A stretch of DNA of 64,000 nucleotides from Alligator mississippiensis (taxonomy: Eukaryota > Chordata > Crocodylia > Alligatoridae), in contig NC_081835.1 in assembly GCF_030867095.1 (NCBI RefSeq), positions 20,902,501-20,966,500 on the forward strand, read 5' to 3'. How positions within the stretch are numbered: the first letter of the stretch is position 1; every line of letters starts with the position of its first letter. Shown one piece after another: positions 1 to 13,614 of this stretch. The notes under the pieces are model-generated. The model made no database searches and was not told the origin of the DNA. It saw only the letters and a program-made list of their open reading frames with translations. A program made the position numbers and the translations under genes.

Positions 1-225
1 GGCATCTGGAAAAGTCATTTTATTCAGACATCCATTAGTGCTTCCCAAGGAGCAGTAGAACAGATAGCAAGTAAGCAGAGTTCTAAAGATGTCAGTTCGA
101 CAGTCTTCCCTGTCTAGACAGTCTTTATATTCAGAGGCATTTCCAAAGCCTGCTACTAGAAATACACAGTATGAAGCTCCTTTCAATCTAACTCCTACAA
201 CAAACTAAATACTGCCAGTGTATAA

Positions 226-676
226 AGGCCACATCTACACATGCATTAATGCACTTTAGTTAACATGCATTAAATCTAGTACCTCCACTCTAATTAAAGC
301 ACCTCCATGTCTCCTGTATCAGCATCCCCATGCTTAAAAATGGTGACGGTGTGCTTGAACTAAAGCTAATTCAATAAGCTCCAGTACAAGCGCCTCAACT
401 GCGATTTTTAAGCATGGGGATACTGATACACAAGATGCAGGAGGGTCCTGGAGCATGGCAATTGCCACACTCCAGTAGACTTGATTAATCATACTAGGAA
501 CTAGGAAAACGTGCATGATTCTGGCTTAATGCACAGTAACTAAAGTGAATGCTTTTAAAGTGATGCTTAATGTGCATGAAACTATTTTAATGCTCATTAA
601 GTTAAAAAGCACATTTTTATGCGACGCTTTGATGCACATAGGCTAATGCACATTAAAGCATGTGTAGATGCACCCA
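226..676. mobile_element. Fold-back MITE, copy 1 of a three-copy family
   Basis: The left end reads GGCCACATCTACACATGC and the right end is its near reverse complement (GCATGTGTAGATGCACCC). The interior is also palindromic: CCCCATGCTTAAAAATGG at about 328-345 is mirrored by TTTTTAAGCATGGGGAT at about 405-421. Two more copies with the same plan (CTAATTAAAGC-type spacer, central CATG-containing palindrome, terminal TCTAYACATG) lie at 23288-23615 and 59160-59475. No coding capacity. The transposase superfamily is not certain because I could not fix the target-site duplication. Confidence 0.65.
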
Positions 677-1123
677 AAGATTGTAGGCATGTCAAAATGA
701 CAGAATCTGTACTAAGTAGGCCATTCCTGGTTTTGCAGAAGATAACCTACAACCAGAATTTTACTTATAATGCAAGTTAGGTAGTGTACCGTGTGGATGT
801 TTTATGTTCTTACCAGACCCTCTTACTGAGAAAGCAAACAGTCAAAAACTATTACACTAGCAAAAACTGCAAAGTAACAATCTTGTTAGCTCTACACTTG
901 ATCAGAGCCAACAAGAAGCGACAAGCAACCAAGAAGTGATCACATATTGCACTTGTCCAATCTAACAAAAACCATTGTAAATAAGTTAAGCATAAACTTG
1001 TGAAAGAATGTATATATCTGAGAGCAAAATTTGGCCATTAATACCACAAATACATTGAAGTCTGAGCCCTGCACATACTGTATCCCAAAGAAGAAATCAA
1101 GTTCTGACACAGGTGTATCAGTA

Positions 1124-1357
1124 CAGACAAGCCCCACTTAGCGCTCTTAATTGGTTCCTGAAAAACTGAGCGTTAAGCAAAACAAGTGAAACCAAAACTA
1201 TTTAACAATCCAAGATGGCGACCGCAAGTGTTTTTAATGACCCAAGACAGCAACTGTGAGCGTTATAATGAAACTCACTGAGCGCTAAGTGAAATCAGGT
1301 ATCAATTTAAAATGAGTGATATAGCAAAATAGCACAGCATTAAGTGGGGGTTGCCTG
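1124..1357. mobile_element. Tc1/mariner-type MITE with TA target sites
   Basis: Terminal inverted repeats CAGACAAGCCCCACTTA (left) and TAAGTGGGGGTTGCCTG (right) differ at a few bases and are each flanked by TA (1122-1123 and 1358-1359), the target-site duplication of Tc1/mariner transposons. At 234 bp it has no room for a transposase, so it is a non-autonomous copy. The interior has AGCGCTAAGTGAAATC-type sub-repeats mirrored about the centre. Confidence 0.8.
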
Positions 1358-4300
1358 TACATACATCAATGTAATAAATTTTCTTTGGGAATGAGAGAGA
1401 ACTAAGGAGTCTCCCAATTCTGCCAACAAGGACTATGTTTCATTGTCCTTTCTGTGCATTAAGTTAGATGGCAAAAATATCAGTATACCATACAGTTAAT
1501 TAAGGGTTCCAAAGAACTATCCAAGAGAGATGAACAGAAAACAAGGATGAAAGACTTAGGAAGAGGACGGAAAGTAAGCATTGAAATATATAACATATCA
1601 AAGTATCAAACATATTCATTGAGAGTTTCTATATCAAATGCAATATATGCTGTATCATTGACACTGTTAAATTTAATAATAATAAAGTGGTCTGCCAGAG
1701 TTTTAATTTTTACACGAAAATCCCCCTCTACAACAAATTTCTGACTTAGGGCCATGGACAGGGTTTATCTTTCTGAAGAATATTATGCTCAACAACATGA
1801 CTGTGATTGTATCCAATGCCAACTTCCTGCACAAACTGTTATTTCAGTAAAGACGCACATTCCCAGCTAATACCCAATTTCTCCAACACTTGTACTCTAG
1901 GAAAAATTCTCCAATACAGAGAAAGACAAAAAAAAACACATGAGCTTCCCTTTCAAGATTTTAAAAGGGAAGTAGTGGTTGAGAGCCACCAAGTGAAAGT
2001 ATTTTATTATTTCCAGCCTTACGGAACAAAATAGTTGTATTTTCATTCAACAGTTCTATTTTCCTCCAGATGCACTTTAATAAACTTTAATGATTTTTGG
2101 TGTGAACTTTGATTAGTGGTGTCAGGTGTGAAAGAAAATCATCTAGGCATTATACAAAACTAAATAGGTATATAGGCCAACATTCTAGCTTTTCAAAAGT
2201 CATAATAATATAAAGCAGTAGCTACACAAGTTGGTCATCTGTGTTAACATACCTAAACCTCTTCTGGGAAAATTGTTTTTAGTGACAAAAGAAATTTTAT
2301 CTCCACTTTCATTCCATACTTGGCTGAGAAGACTATGGGCAAAACTGTCAATTATGTTCATGAGTTTTGAGATGCGGACATAGACTTCTAAACAAAAGTG
2401 AAAGGACACAACCACTGTGGTTGATGACAACACTGAAACCATAGAAATAAAAGACACTCAGACTACCCGTAACTATAATAAGAATTTTAAGAGAGCTTTA
2501 GGAAAGTTATATTTAAGAAGTCCTCTCTCAGTCTCAGCGATTTTTTAAATGACGTTGTCAGCACAATAGGCTCCCATAACCAAATATAGTAGAGTATTAG
2601 TACTCTGGAAATCAAGGAATATTCTTCACACTTTTTAAAAATCAAGATTAGCATTCTACTTCAACATATATGCTTGTTATACAATTCATTTTCAATAGCT
2701 GATTTTTGTATCATATGCAATGATTAAAATATACTTTATATTAATGTAGTTGACAATACTAGGGAGGTATTTGTACATAAATTTTGGCAAGGTTTAATGT
2801 CAGCTAGCTGTATGAGATCTTAGGAATGTTTCACGTTTCCATTTGTAACTTATACATACAGGGAAGCAATACTACTAAAACAGTGATAAACACTGAAGAT
2901 AAATCCACTTATAGTAAAATGGAAAACGTGCAATTCAGATACCAAAATAAAGAACACATGACCAAAATAAAGATATCAAGCATTCAAGTGATGAACATCT
3001 CCCCTCCCCCCAAATCTGATGTTTAAACTTTCCAATAAGTTTACTTCCTCTCCTTTTGAAAAGAACTGTAGTTTTAAAGAAAAAAAAGTTATTTTCCTAC
3101 AATTTCAAGTAATACTTGGCTTTTTTATTATAATACAGGTGACCAACTGTTATTATACTATTCCTTTACAGTTAAAGCACTGAGAGCAGCATTTTCTATT
3201 TAGTCATCTGGCCTAATATTACAAAAATACAGGTCAGTATCAGGAGGTAAATTAGTTACAACTGGAAGATGCCTTAAAAGAAACATGAAATTAATCTCCT
3301 AGCTCTTTCCTGTTCTTTGAAGGTATTATACATTCCTTTTAGCAAATAAAATAGCCAATCAGAACAAGACTAGGTTTGAAAAGCACTGTTTAGAAATTAT
3401 TACTTTCCAAAAATATTCCTAATTCTTGGTAACCACCTCCTCTCTGCAGAAGGTTATCATAGCACAATAATATATCTGCCTCTGTCCTATTACGTTTCAC
3501 TTATAAGTGGGAGAATTACCATACATACGAAGTCCCAGACATTTTGAAAGTGCAAGCCAAGGTTGCACATTTTCTTTAATATCCAGAATTCCCACACTCA
3601 AAAATGAAGAGACCCCTTTTTCTAGTTTCTAGATAAATACAATCCCTAGTCCCAAGTGCTCATGATTTCAGGAAAAAAGCACATATGGAACTCGCACACA
3701 TTTTTAAAGTGCTGAGAAATATGTATTTTTAGTTAGAGTTTATAAATTACTATTCATTTGGCTGTGGTGCCTGCTGGAGATAGATATTCATCTATGGTAC
3801 CCATATGGCTCCATAAGATTTAAGCATCTCTCAAAGTTTAATTAGTATATCCTCATAATGCCCACCCCTAAGAAGCAGGGAACTTCTATTTTCTGGATTA
3901 GAAACAAGACACAGAATGACTAAGGTCACACATGAAATTGTAGCAGAGCAGAAAAATTAGCCTAAGTTTCCCAAGAGCCAAGCAGGCATCCTATCCACTG
4001 GCCTTATCTTTCCTCTGACCCAGAAATACCAGCTAAATTTATTGCCCTCCACTGCTTGGTTCCAATAATAACCTATTCTGTAGTTTTTCAGAGAGATCCA
4101 AAGACTACAGGTGGCCCATGTATTGGTGTGACAAAGAATTTAAATTAATCCTCATAGGTCATATTTACCCTTTGTAACAACACTTACTTTTAAGAAACCA
4201 CTATAATTTCTCACAAATGCAATAAAAGTTAAATACCAAATTTCCCAAAACCCTGTCTATAAGATCACAGTTTTCTTTGATAGCGTGGATAAATACTAAA

Positions 4301-5271
4301 ATAAAATAAGCCACAAAATATACCTTAACACCCTGTAAACCTTTAGCAAATCTGCACTGTATGTAAGTAAGATATATAAAGCCTTTATTACAAGCCTGTC
4401 ATTTACTACAAGCCTGTAGTTTCAGGCTTGCATCTGTAAGAAGTGGCAAACCATAACGTTACAGAGAAAAACACCGTCTGTGACTGACACAGTGCCAAGT
4501 GAACCTGGAATGCCATTTCATTTACAGAGACTAGCTGTGATTTCAAATAAGAAAAAGGAAAGTCTGACAAAAAAAGTACATAAAAAGCGTTATTGAGGTC
4601 TGTCGCCAAATGCTTCAATAAGCTATTAACAAACAGAGAGACTAACAGTCTGGTTTTACAAAGCCAGAAGATCTGCCCGGTGTCCAAGTGCATGTTCCAC
4701 TTGCAACCACCATAGAAAAAAATTAGTCACTTAACCAGGCATAAGTGATTCTACAGCTATATAAAAACTTACCCTGAAAAATCAGTGCATACAATGGACG
4801 TTAGAAGAAGACGTTCTGCAAAATACTTGCTGAAATCTAGTTTAGTGTCTAATGTGGCTGAACAGTAACTGTATTGCTCGTCTAGTCAATACACTGCAGG
4901 GCCACCTTTAAACAAGATGCTAAATACTAGTATGCACTACTGGAGTCACTTCAATGAGGTATACCAAATTAGGGAGGTTGCAGGCTGATAGCAAAACAGC
5001 CATGGTAGGACAGAGGCTCAGCCTGGCTGCAAAATCTGTCCCAGGTTCCATATGCTGCCACAGTTGTACTGTTAGGAGCACATGAACAAGTTAAATTTTA
5101 GTGAAGTTTAAATATGCTTCCATGGCTACAGTGATGGCAATATAGACATATCCTTAGCAAAAAGGCTTGGCAATTCCATTGCAAATGGGGAAAACTATGC
5201 AAGAGTAGGAAGCTCATCTCACTTTCCTTACATTAACATTGCTGATGGAGACACTGCAAGTGACGTGTTAG

Positions 5272-5809
5272 AGCAGTTCTCAATCTTTTCAGGGTCATGG
5301 CACTCCATCTCTTTTTTTTTTTCTTTTTTTTTTTTTTTTTAAATGTGGCCTCACCCTCAGCTGAGAACCCCTGCTGGTGCTGCCTCAGCTTCCCTCAGGA
5401 CTTCTCAATTGTTTTCTGCCACCTCTAGATTAAATTGTCCCATCCCTCTGCTGCACAGCCAGCTTGGGAAGGGCTGTGCTGTGTGTACGCACTTCTCTTG
5501 AATCATGGCTGTCTAATCAGCCTAAAGTCTGCCTCATGCTGTGCAACCATTCCTGGTCTGGCATTCCCTACACTCCTCCTGGAAATAAGAGGACAGGACA
5601 GTTCCACGCATGCTTGTTACTGGTAGAAGCATGCGGGGGGGGAAGGAAGGACACACGACACCACAACGACCAGGATAGGTGCCTTTGCTGCCTGCTTTAA
5701 GGTGATTAGGAAGGCCTAATGCAAGAGGAGCAGGTGAGTCAGGTTTACCTGGCTGCTGTCATCACAGAAACTCTGAGGGGGTCTCACAGCACCCTGGTTG
5801 AGAACCACC
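5272..5809. mobile_element. hAT-type non-autonomous element (CAG-TTCTCAA ends)
   Basis: The left end CAGTTCTCAATCTTTTCAGG and the right end CCCTGGTTGAGAACCACCG are imperfect inverted repeats of the common reptile hAT MITE terminus (CAGNGNTTCTCAACC). The flanks are similar but not clean 8-bp duplications (GTTAGAG and GTTAAGAG). An interrupted T-run occupies about 5311-5340. The small plus-strand open frames inside it (5435-5700) are unsupported. Confidence 0.6.
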
Positions 5810-6339
5810 GAGTTAAGAGGTATGGGTATCACTCGCCCAATGTGGACAAGCTGATAATTCCTGCAAATGAATACCCTCCTGTTGATTTCTCATCCTAAGA
5901 GAAACAGCAACCTGAACCCCACATGGACCAGAGAGTTTAACTGGCTAGAAACCAAGGTGACAAATAATCTGTTTGCAAAGTCTACAAGCAGAAAGTTAAA
6001 ATGTACTGCAAAAATAGGCTTGTTTCCTTAAGTATTCAATTTTAACAGGTGAAGAGGAATGAGTGAAATAAATGTGTACACATTCTGTTTAGTGTACTGT
6101 TAACTTTGGATAGGGCTTTTTTTTGTTTGTTTTTATACAGCTTATATGCAAGTCATTTCTGGAGCTTTAAATATGCAGTAGATACATGCTGGAAAAAGGG
6201 CACACACTCTACAGAAAAGCCATTATTAATATGAGAAACAGTTCAAACAATGAAAAACCAATACAGACACAGATGTAAAGATATCAATATTTTGAAAACA
6301 AAAAAGGACACTGACTAGATTCACAATGCCCAAAAGCAT

Positions 6340-6690
6340 ATCCTTGGTATATGAACATCATGAACCTGTCACGTGCACCCCTCTCAGTGCACCACATGCC
6401 TGTGACCCCTACTCCCTCCAGTGCACTAAGCACCTTTGACAATGGCCCCCTCCTCAGCCTCCTGGCTGCGCTGCGCATCCATGCAGTCACCTCCCAATCC
6501 CTCACTACACTGCATGCTCCAGGTGCACCCTCAGCTCCTCATGTTGCTGCACTGCCCTGAGCCCGTAGGCACGTGCAGGAAGCAACAGCCAGACAGATCA
6601 GGAACCCAGAGACTGCGGCTACTTGTTGCAGCTACGGCTATAGGGGGAGTGGCAGCTGGACAGGGAGTCTGGACAGTCCTGCCATAAAAA
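6340..6690. other. GC-rich patch of unknown origin inside the AT-rich SLMAP intron
   Basis: This 350-bp stretch is markedly richer in C and G than its neighbours and is open in several frames on both strands, including overlapping 69-83 codon frames, as expected from composition alone. It contains short C-rich quasi-repeats around GTGCACC and CCTCAGC. No protein family is recognisable. It looks like the interior of an old repeat, but I cannot name the termini. Confidence 0.35.
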
Positions 6691-7867
6691 TCCTACTCAG
6701 CACCTGAAAGATGGAGATTTCTTTCCATTGTAAAAAATAAAAAATGCTGATGTAACCCAATATAAGGATAACAGTATCACAAACACAATTATAAGCTGTT
6801 GTACTTAGGATACATTACAGCAAAAAGCTCCTATCATTATATTTGCGCGCTAAAAATGAATTGTCCCTGGTTTTAAATGCACTGTCTATCGATTTCACCA
6901 AATACATTCCTGGCTTACTACTGAGAAAGAATATTAATTCAACATTCATGTTTATCAACTCTATACACATTATTATTTTGTATATTTCCTCTTAACTAAC
7001 AATGCTGATCACTTCAATCTTTCTTCACAGATAAGCCTTTCCATATCTGTATTCCTTTTCATCACAGGCCTGAACCCTTATTTCAGCTACATTTTTTTAG
7101 GATTCAATTACTAAAACTGAACAAAATGTTCCAGGTGACACACTGTCAATTTAAAGAACATCATAATATTTTCAGTATTTTCTGTTCTACTTGTACATCT
7201 TAACTTCTTCTGAACTACTGCTTAATATAGTTCAAGTGATCTCTCTTGGAACAGACACTTTTTTCTTTATTGATTAATTCAAGTTAACCTAGAGCCCACA
7301 AATGTCTTATAAAATTTTGTCATTTTTTCCCTCAGCTGTGTATTACCTCGTATTTGTCAATACTGAATTTCATTACCTACCGGATTATTTATTCACCAAG
7401 CTTTGCGCAGTCCCTAGAAGTACTCATGTTTCTCTGGTTTTGACTAGCCTTAACACTGACTGAGTGGCATTTGCTAATTTTACTACTCCCCACTATTGAA
7501 CATGCTTCCCAGATAATGACGATTTTAAAACTGCAGTCTTAATAATGGGCCTCTACTGTTAACCCATTTCCAAATTCAGACGAACATCATTTTCCTTCAC
7601 CAAAACTGTCTTAGTTCCTCTAAATTCTGCCTGAAGTACCAAATGGGCACAGTCTAAGGAAAGCTCATGTTGATATAAAAATGAATGAAAAAAATGAAAA
7701 GCAGCAGCTTTGACACTTCAACAATAAAAAAACAACAGGCTTAGTGGCATCATCCAGTAAAACTACCATAATTCAGTGATAAAGACCATGGTCCAGCTTT
7801 ACCCACTACCTACCAGCTCAGCCCATACAGGCAATGGGCTTTTATCTCATTTATAAGCCTTCTAGTT

Positions 7868-8251
7868 CAGGGCTGTCCAAATGGCACCCTATAGGCTGCA
7901 CATGGACAACAAAGAGCCAACAGGTAGTTTGTGAGCAGTTAATATGTGGCACACAAGCCTCCATGGCTGTTTCTCTCTCTGCTACCCAGCAGAAGATGTG
8001 GGGAGCATGTATAATACTGCCCCTGTCCTAACATAAGGGGGCAGTGATGGAAACCCTTTGCCACATGCAGACCATAGGGGGACAACCACATACTAACAAT
8101 GGAGAGGCAGTGGAGGAGGGCAGGCCCTGTACCACTGGCAGTAGGGATACCAAGAGGGCCACCCCTACACCCCCATGTAGCCTATGCTGCCTGGAGGCTG
8201 CTCACAGGTGCCATGCATGGCTCCTGGCCACACAAAAGCTGAACAGCAGTG
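7868..8251. mobile_element. hAT-type MITE
   Basis: Starts CAGGGCTGTCCAAATGG and ends GCTGAACAGCAGTG, an imperfect terminal inverted repeat. It is flanked by TTCTAGTT (7860-7867) and CTCTAGTT (8252-8259), an 8-bp target-site duplication with one mismatch, diagnostic for hAT insertion. The 384-bp interior has no transposase. Confidence 0.75.
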
Positions 8252-10218
8252 CTCTAGTTAGAGGGTTGGACAAGCCACTCAACTGACTGGTCACATAATA
8301 GAAACATGAATCCAAGAATGCCCTTGTGTAAGTGATGGCCTCCTTCTTTATTGCATCAAGCCGTCATCTGTTGGCAAGGGCAAGAGTCAGGATACTCCTC
8401 CCCGCTCCCCCACTGACTACCCCGCATTTAGAAGCAGACACTCCCTGCTCCACTTCCCCTCTCCTGAGCAATTCCAGCCTTTTCCCTTGCCCCCATACCC
8501 ACACACCTCCATTAGGCTGTGTGAGGCTGCAGGTGCTACTCCATGTTAAGGGAAGAACCCAGAACAAGATAGAAAAAATTCTCCTACCAGCTGCCTGTTG
8601 TGATTACAGGCATCTCCAAATACAAACAGCATAATTAATGAGGAGTTGGTTTGGTGCCTACTTAGCAAAACTGCATTTAAAAATTAACTTTTTCTTTTAT
8701 AGTTACTATGCATTTTATTTCTTCCTTTTTTTTTTGTCATTGTCCAAGCTAAACCTGGGGTTTCAGGATATGTACCAAAGAAAAGAACTGTTGCGTCTTG
8801 AATATCATCCATATTTACAATTACCTAATGCTGATAGTTATAAAAATTCATTACAGTTTTTTAGAATCTTATTTAATTGTTTCACAATAGCAGGTAACTG
8901 ACTTGGTTTTTTTTTTTCCTAAGTAGCATGAATATCTAATCTACTGAAGATTAAAGTCTCCCTCTTCACTGTTCTAATAATAATTTGGCCATTATTTGAT
9001 ACTGTTTGACCACTAACCTGACCTAGTATTTTTTACCTGTCAAATCAAATACCCCATCCTGCCAGTTTATATCATTTGATGAAAGGACTCAACAAAACGA
9101 TTAACAGGGGAAAAATAATGTTCATGCGCTACTAATCAATATTATCCACAAAAGAAGTACATTTAAAGTAATTCATTTAGGTTAGAAAGTCAAGTCTTCC
9201 TGAGTCAGGAAATACCAGACTAATAGTAGCCCAGGTGAAAGTAATGCACGCAACTGGAGATAAAATTAAAGATACTGTGCTAACCATTAACCTGGCATGG
9301 TTGGTTTGACAACCTTAAAAATCTCCCAACCAGTAGTACATGAACCCTCTTCCTTTAGCACTACAGCAGAGACTTCAACTATTTAGGCTTCAGGACCAAC
9401 CACATCTACTGTGGGCAAGAACGGGCTGATGGGTTTGGGATGTAGCTTAAGGGAGCACACCTTTGATCTGTTCCTCAACCTCACCCAAGCACAGGGACTT
9501 TCTGGCAGTAGATAACATCCCAGACAGCAACTGGGTTTTTCCAATATTGCAGAACATGGTGCTGCTGCTGCAGGAGAGCGAGTCCAGCATTTCCGAAGAG
9601 TCAGTATCCATTTATTTTGGCATGCTTACAAATTTTCCTAAGCATCAAAAGTGAGAAACAAAATGGCGCTTCAACAGCTTCTCAGCAAAGACTGAACAAG
9701 ATTTCACGAGCCAAAGACTGCAGCTATATGCAAAACTTTGCACAGCTTTAATTATATTAGGTGGAAACCAATATACTAAAAGCAACACAAACCTCTAGGA
9801 TAGATGCAACTTTTTCTAGTGAAAAATTTAGGCAATGTAAATATAGAGGAAAGGCCTAGTTTTATGCTTACGCTATGGGCCTGGGCATAAACAGAAACCA
9901 TCAAGTTATAAGAAAATTTATTCACTGGCCTTTTTTACTGCAAAAGAGTTAAAAAAAATAAATAAAAATAAATCTAAAAAAAAAAAAAATCACTCAAGGC
10001 TTGTGAAATCTCATTTCAAGTACATATTTTTTTTTAAAAATCTAATCAATATGTTGGTGCTCCTATCTCAGGACTGATGCTCCACAATTGCTTTGGATAA
10101 GCTCCAACAATTACAGTATTAACTCTGCAGCAGTTGCTCTGGTTGGTACCTCCGCAGGGAAATCTGTATCAGCCAGCAGTAACTTCTCATGCCTAGAACC
10201 CCTTTTATTCCAGGGTTT

Positions 10219-10241
10219 AAAAAAAAAAAAAAAAAAAAAAA
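10219..10241 (+). repeat. Poly(A) tract
   Basis: A run of about 22 A residues in the SLMAP intron. A second, interrupted A-rich run lies at about 9950-9990. Neither has a recognisable retroposed body next to it. Confidence 0.8.
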
Positions 10242-13200
10242 CTCAGCAAAAAGCTTCTGCACATCAATAGCTTACAACAGGGCATGTACTCTGGATGGGT
10301 TTTTGGGTGCATAACTGTTCTGTTGTGCAAAAACCCAAAAGCAAAGGTGTTCTATCTATACAAAAAACAATAAAAGGTGATTATTTGTCAAGTATTTCCA
10401 AGTACAGAGAGGAAACCTGAAAACCAATCTTAGTCCCCCTCTTTTAGTTAGTGATTCCATTGTTACTTTTAATAGTAGATTACTTTCTTAAAATAGAAGT
10501 TCAACTTTCAATTAGACACTTCCCTTTAAAGCCATTTTTACTTTACTTACTCTCAAGAGGTCTCCCCCAAAAACATGCTCCCATTTTTGCACCTTACCTT
10601 TATTGTTAGTACTGTTTGGTCTTACAAAAATTAGCTTCTTTGAACAGGGAACTTTTTCAGACCTGTTTAAAGGACCCTATTCTCAGTATAGCACACATTT
10701 CAACAAGCATCATGTCATTTTTAACAGTCACTTAGTGCTGTGCATGAAGCAGCCACATTGACAGTGAACTACTCATTCCATGTAAGCCTCGGTACCTCAG
10801 ATCACAGTGTCAAATCTTACTCATTTCTCATAATTTTCTCCATTACATTGTACTTTAAAAATATCGCCTAAGCTCTTATAAAAAGATAAGAGTTGACAAG
10901 GTTCAGACAAATTTTCAATCATGTTGAACAATAAAACAAAAGTGATATACTTTTAAGTTTACATTACGGATGGGTTAATAAAATATTCCTGGGCAATAAA
11001 GACTGATTTAAAAAGTTGGCTTTGGCAACACGTTTGCCTGCAGATGTTAGCAACATGCTTTGATTCCACTGCTGTTTTTGTTTGTATTCTGCAAACACTG
11101 CAGGTTTAAGAGTAAGGACTTGTAAACAGAGCTGTGTATTTTTGTGATTTATTATAGAAGGAAGCTAAGGATTTTCTCTCTCCACTTGTTTTCCTACTGC
11201 ATTTTCCCTACAATGTTTTATATCTTCTGCATTGTAACACCAATAAAACTATATTGCCTGACAAAGCATATCTTTCCTCCCTTCCCAACCACCACTTCAT
11301 CCTCTTTGGAATTTACTTTTCATACAGAGATTCAGACAGACATAGAAACGCAATACTCCCCTGGAGCCAAAGAGTTCAAGCCTCCCTTCTCTGCTATACA
11401 ACCATGCCTCAAACCTGTTTCAGAACAGCTTCATCAGGGAAATAGAAGGTAATGAATTTTCTAACCCAATTCATTCCTCCATATAGGCTGGAAGTGCCTG
11501 CAAGTTTAATATTTGTGATGATGGGTTTATGAGGGAGACCCCTGTCCAAGTTAGAGGCCCAGCAATCATAGCAAATGAAAGATGGAGGCATCAGATGGAC
11601 TTGGGCTGATTCAAACCAGCAACTTAGCTTTTTTCATGTTTATTCTGTATGTTGAAAGCTCATGTTTTACTTGCATTGGTAAGTCTAAAGCTAACTGCAC
11701 TAGACTAAAACAACAGAGCTGCTTATCTTTTAAGCTCTCCCAACACTTAGCTGATTTGCCCACCATCAAAGCCTCCCTGTGAATGAAATGAACCTTGCGT
11801 AAAAAAGGGCATCTTTATTCATATCACAAGAGTGTTAAGCAGCTTAATTAAGTTTGTAAAGCACCGAGAAGCTCAGGCAGAAAGCAGAATAAAATTGGAA
11901 TGCATCTGTCAAAAATGCTGGACTACACCAGATAGTTTAGGTTACTGCATCCAACTTATTATTTCAAACAAGAAAAACTGCATATTAGCTCACACTTGAA
12001 AGCATCCCAGGTCTTTAAACTGACGTTATAACCTAAACGGCTTATATGCAATGCATCAAGCATGCATCTCTTCTACAGCATCACATGGAATCATAACGCG
12101 TCAAATAAAATAGCAAAACAAATAATAGGTTAATGAGCAATTATGCCCAAGTAATCTACAAGTCATGCCCCAACCCAACCTAATAAAGTTAAACTCATGT
12201 CCTGTCCCATCATGCCTATGTATTGCATAACATATAGTAGTTAACATCTGAAGCTTTAAGAATTGTCAGGGTATCGCACTGGTCCTCATGCTGTGTCATG
12301 ATAATAAAGAAAACAAACAAAAAGAAAAAACCGGGTGCAGCAGCTTATTCAGGGTATTCTGTTAGAATACAAAGCAATAAAAAGAGTAATTAATAGAGGA
12401 ACACATAAAGACAGTCATCAGACAACTGAATTAGATTACAGTATGTAAAGTATCACACCCATTTTATATCCATTTTTCAAAATGTTTCATGCTTTTTAGT
12501 ACATATTTTTGAGAGGACTGAAGATTTTGAGGGGAAAGAAAACAGCTCTCACTACTAGTTAGCAGTTTAAATATTTTGTTTGACAGGTTAAGCAAAGTGA
12601 TTTTGCCTGTTCCAGTTCAGACCCTAGTGGACATAAACAAGTATTACAAAGCTCTTAAACTTCCATTTAGTGCTAGCTGCTGTCCTCTTTCGAGAGGACT
12701 GTGGCCAGGTTAACACCACATCAGCATATTTTAATTCCAGTTCACGAGCAATGATAGCAGATAATCCAAACCTTAAACTACAATGCTCCTGCTAGTGATA
12801 CTGTGACTATCAGCTTGGAGTATTAAAATATATTGTTCAAAAGTTGATAGCATAAATTGGCAGAATACCAGAGTAATACATTTTTTTTCCTTCGCTATTT
12901 TCCTTTTGGCATGACAGCTGCTCAAAATTAAGAGTTATTCTTCTGAGCATATGAATACCAGATATATATTTAAGTATTAGGAAAAAAATACATGCCGATA
13001 CATCCATTTTAACACAGCACTGGGGCGAGATGCCAGTTCCACCAGAATAACAATAACTATTCATGGTTACCATGATGAGCATTTATTTACCTTACTTCAG
13101 GTTTTATAACTCAGTTCCTTGAGTTATATAAAATACTCCTCCCTGAAAGTCATGCATCCCCAGAAATGAGAAGTGATCATGGGAAGATCCACCAGCTTCC

Positions 13201-13416
13201 TCTACTACTTAATGCATTTCACAAACCCTGCTCTCAGTTTTTTTTGCCTTTAGTAGAGTTTAAGTTAACTAAAACCCCAAAACCCTAGCCGCAGCATAAA
13301 CTTAGTTTGCAACCAAGTTCAAGGAAAAACACAAGTCGCTCACAATGTACAGTGACTTGCTGAAAATAACCTGTCATATATTATTTTCCTCTCCAGGAGA
13401 GCAAAAATGGCCTTAC

Positions 13417-13614
13417 CTTGCCTGTCTTGTGGTCAAACCAGACAAGTGCATGGTTCCTGGACAGCACCTTGCAGTCAAAAGTAGCATTATTCTGAGCTGG
13501 CCGACAGCGGGCCACTGAGCGGCCAATTTTGACGGGCTCGTCCAGGTAGACATGGCGCTCCTGAAACGGGTGAGAGTTCGGGCGGCAAGCGAAGATGGCC
13601 AAGGCTGAAGGCAT
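13417..13614 (-). CDS. SLMAP: SLMAP first coding exon (sarcolemma membrane-associated protein, FHA domain start)
   Basis: The 66-residue translation begins [18 protein letters not shown] and matches the N-terminus of vertebrate SLMAP almost residue for residue as I remember it. SLMAP is a tail-anchored coiled-coil protein of the STRIPAK phosphatase complex. Its FHA domain binds phosphothreonines on MST1/2 and so brings PP2A to switch off Hippo signalling; it also sits on ER, sarcolemmal and centrosomal membranes. The FHA core is visible: the GRS motif at residues 31-33 with Arg32, the phosphothreonine-binding arginine, and SRNH at 52-55. The exon ends after GGC AAG at a canonical donor GTAAGG (minus strand, 13416-13411) in phase 0. 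The ATG at 13614 is chosen by homology; its Kozak context is weak (T at -3). The frame stays open a short way upstream. The rest of the gene lies to the left of the window. Confidence 0.95.

Larger units (their letters stand above)
1..13416 (-). other. SLMAP: SLMAP intron following the first coding exon (5' part, continues off the left edge)
   Basis: The whole stretch lies downstream (minus strand) of the SLMAP exon donor at 13411-13416 and is read as intron. I looked in both strands for the next SLMAP coding segment, which should continue the FHA domain with a FYLQDTKSSNGTF-like sequence, and did not find it, so the second coding exon lies beyond the window. The DNA is AT-rich with no open frame longer than about 100 codons that resembles a protein. 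It holds the MITEs listed separately (226-676, 1124-1357, 5272-5809, 7868-8251), a GC-richer patch at 6340-6690, and a poly(A) run at 10219-10241. Elsewhere in 1360-5270, 8260-13400 I see no recognisable gene or element. Confidence 0.75.

Noticed and set aside
6436-6687. 83-codon frame in the GC-rich patch of the SLMAP intron
   Set aside because: Overlaps two other open frames on both strands; no conserved features; composition explains it.
1-13416. Search for the second SLMAP coding exon
   Set aside because: No segment in either strand encodes the expected continuation of the FHA domain with splice borders, so none is annotated.
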